Shown here piece after piece: positions 50,146 through 57,004 of a stretch of 64,000 nucleotides of DNA. Below the pieces are notes generated by a model. The model did not search any database. It was not told the origin of the DNA and was given only the letters and a program-made list of their open reading frames with translations. Position numbers and translations under genes: made by a program. Location of the stretch: the NCBI RefSeq assembly GCF_014451325.2, contig NZ_JACSCH020000015.1, forward strand, positions 62,001 to 126,000, read 5' to 3'. The stretch's first letter is position 1, and the number at the start of each line of letters is the position of its first letter. Source of the stretch: Streptomyces sp. CB02980 (GTDB taxonomy: Bacteria; Actinomycetota; Actinomycetes; Streptomycetales; Streptomycetaceae).

Positions 50146-50981
50146 GACGTCCGCCCGCGCGCGTCGAAGTCCTTCATGCGGTCGAGGACGGCGTCGGCGG
50201 TCGGCCGGAGCATCTCGTCCACGATCCGTCCGTCGGCGAGGTAGAGAACCCGGTCCGCGTAGGAGGCGGCGACCGGGTCGTGCGTGACCATGACGATCGT
50301 CTGGCCCAGCTCGTCGACCGAGGTGCGGAGGAAGCCGAGGACCTCGGCGCCCGCCCGCGAGTCCAGGTTTCCGGTCGGCTCGTCACCGAAGATGATCTCG
50401 GGCCGGGCGGCGAGGGCGCGGGCCACGGCCACCCGCTGCTGCTGGCCGCCGGAGAGCTCGTTCGGGCGGTGCTTGAGGCGCTCGGAGAGACCGACGGTGT
50501 CGACGACGCGGCGCAGCCACTCGGCGTCGGGCTTGCGGCCGGCGATGTCCATCGGCAGCGTGATGTTCTCGATGGCGCTCAGCGTCGGCAGCAGGTTGAA
50601 CGCCTGGAAGATGAAGCCGATCCGGTCCCGGCGCAGCTGCGTGAGCTTCTTGTCCTTGAGCCGGGTGATCTCGGTCTCGTCGAGGAAGATCTCGCCGCTG
50701 GTGACGGTGTCGAGCCCGGCGAGGCAGTGCATCAGCGTCGACTTGCCGGAACCCGAGGGTCCCATGATCGCGGTGAACTGTCCGCGGGCGATGTCGACGT
50801 CGACGGAGTCCAGCGCGACGACCCGGGTCTCCCCGGAGCCGTACGCCTTGACGACCTGACGCGCCCGCGCGGCGACGGCCGTACGCCCACCCGCCGCCCG
50901 ACCACCGCCCCCCAACGAGGCGCCGCGCGCCGCACCTTCATCGTCTCCCCCGTGCCTGGGGATGGTCACAGCCGTGGTCAC
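50142..50981 (-). CDS. ABC transporter ATP-binding protein (MacB/LolD type)
   Basis: 279 residues. Walker A IMGPSGSGKSTLMHCLAG, Q-loop GFIFQAFNLLPTLSA, signature LSGGQQQRVAVARALA, Walker B EIIFGDEPTGNLDS and the switch His in MVTHDPVAA all present. A ~40-residue Gly/Ala-rich leader precedes the domain. It powers the FtsX-type permease encoded immediately downstream, to which it is coupled by ATGA. The GTG start has AGGAG upstream. Confidence 0.95.
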   Translation of the reverse strand: MTTAVTIPRHGGDDEGAARGASLGGGGRAAGGRTAVAARARQVVKAYGSGETRVVALDSVDVDIARGQFTAIMGPSGSGKSTLMHCLAGLDTVTSGEIFLDETEITRLKDKKLTQLRRDRIGFIFQAFNLLPTLSAIENITLPMDIAGRKPDAEWLRRVVDTVGLSERLKHRPNELSGGQQQRVAVARALAARPEIIFGDEPTGNLDSRAGAEVLGFLRTSVDELGQTIVMVTHDPVAASYADRVLYLADGRIVDEMLRPTADAVLDRMKDFDARGRTS

Positions 50982-51415
50982 GGTTTTCTCCTAGCGATGG
51001 CGTGGAGCAGTGGGTGGGTTTGTAAGTTCAAGTTAAGGAGCCGGAGCGGCTCTCCTCCTCCTCCGGCGGGACGAACAACCCCTGGGCCGTAAGGGGGAGA
51101 TCCCCCTAAGGGACGTCCACCCGAGGCTCATCCGTCGCCATACCGCCGACGCGTCTCCGGCCGCACCCCCACGCCTCCGGCCGCGGCGCCGACGCCTCCA
51201 CCTGCGCCACCGTCCTTTCCGGCCGCCGCGCCGGACATGCGTGAGGGCCTCCACCCTGAGGTGGAGGCCCTCATCTCACACAGAAGGCGCCCGCCGTCCG
51301 TCGCGCTCCGGAGGCACAGGACACGGAACGGAACGCCTTGGGGGTTCCTCCACCTCGGGTACGGGTGAGACCCTGTCGAACGAACATTTAGGTGTACAAA
51401 GAAAGGATTCTCGCG
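50982..51415. other. 434-bp intergenic region between divergent ABC and MFS genes
   Basis: No gene is seen. An AT-richer patch at about 51019-51037 probably holds the leftward ABC promoter. A short hairpin lies at 51038-51052 and a strong one at 51243-51272. The segment 51340-51402 has no clear operator palindrome; AAAGGA at 51402-51407 is the ribosome site of the MFS gene. CCTCCGGCCGC-type words repeat around 51150-51200. Confidence 0.6.
51243..51272. terminator. Hairpin in the leader region of the MFS gene
   Basis: A perfect 13-bp stem (gagggcctccacc / ggtggaggccctc) with loop ctga. It lies about 145 bp upstream of the MFS start and about 260 bp upstream of the ABC start, with no gene ending next to it. 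It may insulate the two promoters or act as an attenuator. Confidence 0.6.
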
Positions 51416-52984
51416 GTGACCGAGTCCTCCACGACACCGGCGGGCACACCCGCCGGAAAGGCCGGAACCGCCGCCACACCCGGCTCGCCGACCCCCCGCC
51501 GCCGCGGCCCCGTCGTGGCCGCCCTCATGCTCGGCATGGGGCTCGCCGCCATCGACGGCACGATCGTGTCCACGGCCGTCCCCCAGATCGTCGGCGACCT
51601 CGGCGGGCTCGCCGTCTTCTCCTGGCTGTTCTCCGGCTATCTGCTGGCCGTGACGGTCACCCTGCCGGTGTACGGGAAGCTCAGCGACACCTTCGGCCGC
51701 AAGCCGGTCCTGATCGCCGGGGTCGTCTTCTTCCTGATCGGCTCCCTGCTGTGCGCGGCCGCCTGGAACATGGCCTCCCTCATCGCCTTCCGCGTCGTCC
51801 AGGGCCTCGGCGGCGGCGCGCTCCAGGGCACGATCCAGACGATCGCCGCCGACCTGTACCCACTGAAGGAACGCCCCAAGATCCAGGCGAAGCTCTCCTC
51901 CGTGTGGGCCGCGTCCTCGGTCGCCGGCCCGGCGGCCGGCGGACTCCTCGCGGGGTACGCGGACTGGCGCTGGATCTTCCTGATCAACCTGCCGGTGGGT
52001 CTGGTGGCGCTGTGGCTGATCGTCAGGCACCTGGTGGAGCCGGAGCGGGCGGCACCCCGTGAGCCACGCGCGCGCGTACGGATCGACTGGGCGGGCGCGC
52101 TCGCCGTCTTCGCCACCGGAGCCCTGCTCCTGACCGCACTGGTCCAGGGCGGCGTCGCCTGGCCGTGGCTGTCGGCCCCGTCCCTCGGCCTCCTGGCCGG
52201 GGCGGCCGTCCTCGGCGCGGTCACGGTCTTCGTGGAACGGCGCGCGGCCGAACCGATCATCCCCGGCTGGGTCTGGCGCCGCCGCACGATATCAGCCGTC
52301 AACCTCGCGCTGGGCGCGCTGGGCCTGCTCATGGTCGCGCCGACGGTCTTCCTGCCGACGTACGCGCAGTCCGTCCTGGGCCTCGGCCCGATCGCGGCCG
52401 GGTTCGTCCTCTCGGTGATGACCCTGAGCTGGCCCATCAGCGCGGCGTTCTCGAACCGGATCTACGGCCGGATCGGCTTCCGCCTCACCGCCGTCATCGG
52501 CATCTCCCTGGCACTGCTGCTGCTCCTGGCCTTCCCGTTCCTGCCGTTCCCCGGGGAGCCCTGGCAACCCGCCCTGGTCATGCTGCTCCTGGGCGGGGCG
52601 CTCGGCCTCTTCCAACTGCCGCTGATCGTGGGCGTGCAGTCGACCGTCCCGTACGAGGAGAGGGGCACGACCACCGCGTCGGTCCTCTTCTGCCGCCAGG
52701 TCGGCCAGAGCGTGGGCGCGGCACTGTTCGGCGCCGTGGCGAACGCCGTCCTGGCCGCCCGCCTGGGCGGCGGCGACCTGGACACCCTGGCCCGCGCACT
52801 CGACGCGCCCGGCTCGCTGTCGGCCGGGACGATGGACGGTCTGCGGCGCGCGGTCGACGCGGCGGTCGACTACGTCTTCGTGGGCGCGGCGGGCGCGGCG
52901 GCCCTCGCGCTCCTGGTCCTCCTCACCCTGGCACCGCGTCGCTTCCCCGTGCTGCGGGAGGCGGCGGGGGACGACTCCGCCTGA
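51416..52984 (+). CDS. MFS drug efflux transporter (DHA2, 14-helix type)
   Basis: 522 residues, about 14 membrane helices, EmrB/QacA type. Helix 1 region VAALMLGMGLAAIDGTIVSTAVPQIVGDLG, motif A YGKLSDTFGRKP, and the helix-5 motif C region WAASSVAGPAAGGLLAG identify an H+-antiporter of the DHA2 group. It likely exports drugs or a metabolite. The GTG at 51416 has AAAGGA 8 nt upstream; a GTG 24 bp earlier lacks one. No regulator is adjacent. A strong terminator follows. Confidence 0.93.
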   Translation: MTESSTTPAGTPAGKAGTAATPGSPTPRRRGPVVAALMLGMGLAAIDGTIVSTAVPQIVGDLGGLAVFSWLFSGYLLAVTVTLPVYGKLSDTFGRKPVLIAGVVFFLIGSLLCAAAWNMASLIAFRVVQGLGGGALQGTIQTIAADLYPLKERPKIQAKLSSVWAASSVAGPAAGGLLAGYADWRWIFLINLPVGLVALWLIVRHLVEPERAAPREPRARVRIDWAGALAVFATGALLLTALVQGGVAWPWLSAPSLGLLAGAAVLGAVTVFVERRAAEPIIPGWVWRRRTISAVNLALGALGLLMVAPTVFLPTYAQSVLGLGPIAAGFVLSVMTLSWPISAAFSNRIYGRIGFRLTAVIGISLALLLLLAFPFLPFPGEPWQPALVMLLLGGALGLFQLPLIVGVQSTVPYEERGTTTASVLFCRQVGQSVGAALFGAVANAVLAARLGGGDLDTLARALDAPGSLSAGTMDGLRRAVDAAVDYVFVGAAGAAALALLVLLTLAPRRFPVLREAAGDDSA

Positions 52985-53050
52985 CCGCTGCCGCCGCCAG
53001 GGTGAACCGGGCGCACGGCCGCGCCCGGCCGTGCGGGTCCACCCGCACAC

Positions 53051-53087
53051 CCCGGCCCCCGTCCGGAACTGCCGGACGGGGGCCGGG
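53051..53087. terminator. Bidirectional terminator after the MFS gene
   Basis: A perfect 16-bp stem (cccggcccccgtccgg / ccggacgggggccggg) with loop aactg lies between the convergent MFS and FG-GAP genes. Confidence 0.88.
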
Positions 53088-53138
53088 TGTTGCCGTCGGC
53101 CGATCGAAGCGGAGTACGCCTCCGCCCGACGGGACCGG

Positions 53139-55406
53139 CTAGAAGACGGTGTCGTACGGGACCCCGCTCGCGACGTCGGTCTTCACGCCGGGCTTGAAGG
53201 GCGCCTTCCAGTCGCCCGTGCCGGCGTAGAAGGTGGTGCCGGCGGCCGACGAGGCGATCAGGTCGGCGCGGCCGTCGCCGTTGGCGTCGCCGACACCGAC
53301 GAGGCCGGTGAAGCCGCCCCAGCCGCCGCCGATCCGGGTGCGGGCGGCGAAGGTGCCGTCGCCCTTGCCGAGGTGCAGCCAGAGGACACCGTTCCTGTCC
53401 CGGGCGAGGAGGTCACCGGCCGGGCCTCCGGCGAGGTTCCCCACGGCGGAGACCTCGTTGTAGACGCCCCAACCGCCGCCGACCCGCTTACGGGCGGAGA
53501 AGGGGGCGGTGGCCTTCCCCGTGCCGGGGTGGAGCCACAGGACGCCGGCCTTGTCGGTGGCGACGGCATCCGTCCGGCCGTCACCGGTGACGTCGCCGCC
53601 GCCCGCGATCCGGTCGTAGATCTGCCAGCCGCCGCCGACCCACGTCCGCCCCGAGAGCGGCCTGTCCCGGTCGTTCGTGCCCTGGTAGAGCCAGAGGCCG
53701 CCGACGCGGTCCCGGGCGAGGACGTCGGGTGCGGTGGTGCCCGCGATGTTCCCGGCGGTCTCGATCCGGTCGTAGACCTGCCAGCCCCCGCTGACCCGCG
53801 AGACCCCGGTGTCCGTCAGGGAGCCGCCCGGGGCGGTGGGCCGCGTACCGAAGCGCCACAGCACGCCGCCGGTGTCCCGGACGAGGAGGTCGGCCGCGCC
53901 GTCGTCGTCGTAGTCGTGCGGTGCGGCGGGCCGGGTCACGGTGAACCGGCCAGTGGTGACCAGTTCGGGGCCGATGCCCTCGTCCGGAAGGGCGGTGAGC
54001 TTCCACTCGTACTCGCCGTTGCGGGCGGGCCCCGCCCGGTAGGAGTCCTCCAGGTCCCTGCCGTCCCAGCGCCAGGTGATCCGGCGCGGCGTCCCGGCGG
54101 TGACACCGAAGGGGGCAGGCCACTGGTGGGACACACTCTTCCCGCTGCGCACGTGGGTCACGGACAGCCGCACATGGCTGTCCGCCCGGGACAGGTCCCA
54201 GCTGAAGTCGACCCCGCGTGCGACCTGGGCGCCGGAGAGCGCCTTCGGGGTGACGGAACCGGTGAGGGTGACGAAGGTCGACTGCTGGGTCGAGGCGACC
54301 AGTTCGACAACCGGCCTGCCGCCGTCGGCGCGCGGCGAGATCCGGTAGAGGCCCTCCCCCTGCTCGGGGGTGCCACCGCGCACCAGAAGGGTGCCGCCGG
54401 GACCGGCGACGGCGGACGAGTGGGCGGTGAGGAGCTGGACCTTCTCGCGCGTCTCGACGGACTCGGCGGTGAACGGCCGCAGCGGGCGCTCGGACGCACC
54501 GTTGGGGTTGCCGGTGTCGTCGATGTGGACCTGCTGGCCCTGGACGATCCAGCCGCCGACGAGGTGGAGCGCGTCGTACGAGTCGCCGCTCGCCTTGATC
54601 AGCTTCCGCTCGGACGTGCCGCGCCGGTGCACACCGAACCACTCCGTGGTCCTGTCGTGCTCCCGCCACACCGCGTACGTGTCGGAGATCGCGTTCTGCC
54701 ACCGGGGCTCGCTCCCGGCGTCCAGGGTCTGCGAGAACACCGCGGTCGCCGTGGTGAGGTCGACGACCGCCTTGGTCCACGGCCTGTCCTCACGGTCCCA
54801 GCAGTCGAAGACCGCGGCACCGGAGCTGTAGCCTCCCGTGTCGCCGGGGATGCAGTCCTCGGGCAGCCCGGTGATCGGGCGGTCGGTCAACTTGCCGTCC
54901 ACGAGGGTGAAGAGGCGCGTCCGGAAGCTGTCCTCCCCGGTCGGCACGAGGATGGCGAGGGTGGAACCGAACACCCCGGCGAGGCCGTATCCGGTGCCGA
55001 GGTCGTCGAGGTCCACCACGACCGGGCCGGCCGCCGCCGACGCCGGCGTCGACATGTCGTGGAGCTTCAGGACGCGGCTCTCCGACAGGTAGGTCCGGTC
55101 GCCCGTGACGACGAGGTCCGAGGACGCTCCGGCGGAGACCCCGGACAGCACGGTCGAGGACCCGTCCGCGTACCGGGTCCAGCGCAACTCCGGGGTGCTG
55201 CCCCGGGACTTCGAGAGGAAGCCGCTCGGTCCTGCGCCGACGACGTCCGCGTTGCGCGGGAACGTCACCGTGGTCTGCTGGTCCTCCTGCGCGGCCCCCG
55301 GCGCGGCCGCGGCCGGGAGTGCGGTGAGCGTGCCGCCCGTGGCGGCGAGGACGATGGTGACGGCGGCGGCCGCGAGACGGCGGCCGCGCGTGCGTGCGTA
55401 GTTCAC
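53139..55406 (-). CDS. Secreted FG-GAP/VCBS repeat protein
   Basis: 755 residues, exported by a signal peptide (RLAAAAVTIVLAATGGTLTALPAAAA). The first ~300 residues look like a beta-propeller of unknown type. A FlgD-like Ig segment is seen around ITWRWDGRDLEDSYRAGPARNGEYEWKL. The C-terminal ~240 residues are VCBS/FG-GAP repeats with loops DYDDDGAADLLVRD, GDVTGDGRTDAVATD and GDANGDGRADLIASS that bind calcium. No enzyme motif; a binding or surface protein. The GTG at 55406 has GGGAGGGAA upstream. Confidence 0.87.
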   Translation of the reverse strand: MNYARTRGRRLAAAAVTIVLAATGGTLTALPAAAAPGAAQEDQQTTVTFPRNADVVGAGPSGFLSKSRGSTPELRWTRYADGSSTVLSGVSAGASSDLVVTGDRTYLSESRVLKLHDMSTPASAAAGPVVVDLDDLGTGYGLAGVFGSTLAILVPTGEDSFRTRLFTLVDGKLTDRPITGLPEDCIPGDTGGYSSGAAVFDCWDREDRPWTKAVVDLTTATAVFSQTLDAGSEPRWQNAISDTYAVWREHDRTTEWFGVHRRGTSERKLIKASGDSYDALHLVGGWIVQGQQVHIDDTGNPNGASERPLRPFTAESVETREKVQLLTAHSSAVAGPGGTLLVRGGTPEQGEGLYRISPRADGGRPVVELVASTQQSTFVTLTGSVTPKALSGAQVARGVDFSWDLSRADSHVRLSVTHVRSGKSVSHQWPAPFGVTAGTPRRITWRWDGRDLEDSYRAGPARNGEYEWKLTALPDEGIGPELVTTGRFTVTRPAAPHDYDDDGAADLLVRDTGGVLWRFGTRPTAPGGSLTDTGVSRVSGGWQVYDRIETAGNIAGTTAPDVLARDRVGGLWLYQGTNDRDRPLSGRTWVGGGWQIYDRIAGGGDVTGDGRTDAVATDKAGVLWLHPGTGKATAPFSARKRVGGGWGVYNEVSAVGNLAGGPAGDLLARDRNGVLWLHLGKGDGTFAARTRIGGGWGGFTGLVGVGDANGDGRADLIASSAAGTTFYAGTGDWKAPFKPGVKTDVASGVPYDTVF

Positions 55407-55511
55407 GTAGGTGTTCCCTCCCCTGGGAAAGGGGAGGTTAGCCGACGGACGGCGTCCGGCCGCCACCGGCCTCCGCCAGGAACCCGGTCTCCGCCAGGAG
55501 CCCCGCCTCGG

Positions 55512-55895
55512 TCACGCGCCGCCCGCCCGCTTCCGGGGCGAGATGCAGAACGGATGCCCCGCCGGGTCCAGGACCACCCGCCACCGGTCGGGGCTCGGCT
55601 GGGCCGTCGGCACCGTCGCGCCCCACTCCACGAGCCGGGCCACCGCATCGTCCAGGTCGTCGACGTCGAAGTCGAGGTGCAACTGCTGCGGCACGTCCGG
55701 GCCGGGCCAGGTCGGCGGCCGGTAGCCGTCGACCCGCTGGAAGCCGAGGATCAGCTCGCCCTCACCCCCGCCGACCCCCGCGAACTCCCCGTCCGACCGC
55801 TCGTGGAGCGGCAGCCCGGTGGCCCGGCGGTAGAAGTCGGCAAGGGCCAGGGGGTCGGCACAGTCGAGATTGACGGCGGTCGGTCGCATCAACAT
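55512..55895 (-). CDS. VOC family protein (glyoxalase-like)
   Basis: 127 residues, a single VOC module: AVNLDCADPLALADFYRRATGL, then LHLDFDVDDLDDAVARLVEWGA, then RVVLDPAGHPFCIS. Metal ligands of true glyoxalases are only partly kept (LHLDF, with the last acid missing), so it may bind rather than convert a small molecule. The start is ATG 55895 or ATG 55889, without a clear ribosome site. Confidence 0.83.
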   Translation of the reverse strand: MLMRPTAVNLDCADPLALADFYRRATGLPLHERSDGEFAGVGGGEGELILGFQRVDGYRPPTWPGPDVPQQLHLDFDVDDLDDAVARLVEWGATVPTAQPSPDRWRVVLDPAGHPFCISPRKRAGGA

Positions 55896-55967
55896 ACGAG
55901 TGAGCTTAGACAGTTGGGGCGGGGCGGGGTCGGGGGCGGGGCTGCGCGGGCCCCGGGGGGCAGGCCG

Positions 55968-56846
55968 CTACTCCTCGCCCTCCCCCGTCGCCCCCGCGCG
56001 GCCCGTCAGCGCCGCCAGCGAGTTGCGGATGTGGTCCATGTGGCCGTGGATCTCGTCCCGGGCCTCCTCGTGCTCCCGCAGCACCCGCTCCGTCTCGCGC
56101 TCGGCCCGCTCCGCCTTCATCCGGGCCTCCGCGAGCAGCCCGCCCGCTCTCGCCTCCGCGTCCTCCTGGCCGTGCCGGGCCTGTTCCTCGGTCTCCGCCA
56201 GGGACCGCTGCGCCTCCGCGAGCCTCGTCTCCGCCGCGGCGGTCAGCTCCTCGTGGTGGGCGTCCAGGACGGCCGCCCGGCCCTCCGCCGTACGCTCCGC
56301 CTCCTCCCGTACGGCCGTCTGCTCCGCGCCCTGCTCCGCGAGGAGTTCCGCCGCGCGCCGCTCGGTCTCCTCGAAGACCTGCCGCGCCCCGGTCAGCCGC
56401 TCCTCCGCCTCGCGCCGCGCCTCCGTCGTCAGCTCCTCGGCCCGCGCCCGCGCCGTCGCCAGGGTCGCGCCCGCCGCCGCGTCGGTCGCCGCCCGGACGC
56501 CCTCCGCATAAGCCCGCGCCGCCTCCGCCGCCTCCCGGCCCGCCGCCTCCGCCGCCTCCGCGAGGGACTGCGCCTCCGCCTCGGCGGCCCGTACGAGCGT
56601 CTCGTCCTCCAGCTCCGCCAGCGCCAGGATCTCCCCCGCCCGGTCGCCGAGGGCCTCGTACCGGTGCGGCACCAACGCCTCCACGGCCGCCCGCAGCCGG
56701 GCCGCCTCGGCCTCCATCTCCTTCGCGAGGACGGTGAGCCGCGCGGCCCGCTCCCAGGCGCCGTCACGGTCCTCGGAGAGCGCGACGAGATGGCGGTCGA
56801 CCTGCTCGGGCCGATACCCGCGCCCCCGTCCGACAGCGAAACTCAT
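55968..56846 (-). CDS. DivIVA-like/FilP-like coiled-coil protein
   Basis: 292 residues. It begins with a short DivIVA-type segment (GRGYRPEQVDRHLVALSEDRD). Nearly all the rest is an Ala/Glu/Arg-rich coiled coil (AEAQSLAEAAEAAGREAAEAARAY, RAEELTTEARREAEERL), ending in DHIRNSLAALTGRA. The layout and length match FilP, the Streptomyces filament protein once called cellulose-binding, so a cytoskeletal role in tip growth is likely; this seems to be a paralogue. The ATG start is just before MSFAVGRGRGY. Confidence 0.85.
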   Translation of the reverse strand: MSFAVGRGRGYRPEQVDRHLVALSEDRDGAWERAARLTVLAKEMEAEAARLRAAVEALVPHRYEALGDRAGEILALAELEDETLVRAAEAEAQSLAEAAEAAGREAAEAARAYAEGVRAATDAAAGATLATARARAEELTTEARREAEERLTGARQVFEETERRAAELLAEQGAEQTAVREEAERTAEGRAAVLDAHHEELTAAAETRLAEAQRSLAETEEQARHGQEDAEARAGGLLAEARMKAERAERETERVLREHEEARDEIHGHMDHIRNSLAALTGRAGATGEGEE

Positions 56847-56906
56847 CCCTGGCGCCCCTTCCCTGTGCCCGACCCGAACATCCAGGATGCTGCATCAGAA
56901 CGGACA

Positions 56907-56942
56907 AAAGGCGCCCAACGTGCATACACGTCGAGCGCCTTT
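56907..56942 (-). terminator. Intrinsic terminator of the SUKH-4 gene
   Basis: Two-part stem: AAAGGCGC / GCGCCTTT outside and ACGTG / CACGT inside. Read leftward it ends in CCTTTTG, a T-run, about 65 bp beyond the stop at 57005. Confidence 0.78.
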
Positions 56943-57004
56943 CATCACATTCTGTCCAGCAGAGTCTGTCCAGCGGCGTCAGCGGGAAACCCCGGCCCCA
57001 CCTT

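Noticed and set aside
56948..56975. Repeated TCTGTCCAGC downstream of the SUKH-4 gene as an attachment site
   Set aside because: Only a 10-bp repeat at close spacing, with no recombinase nearby.
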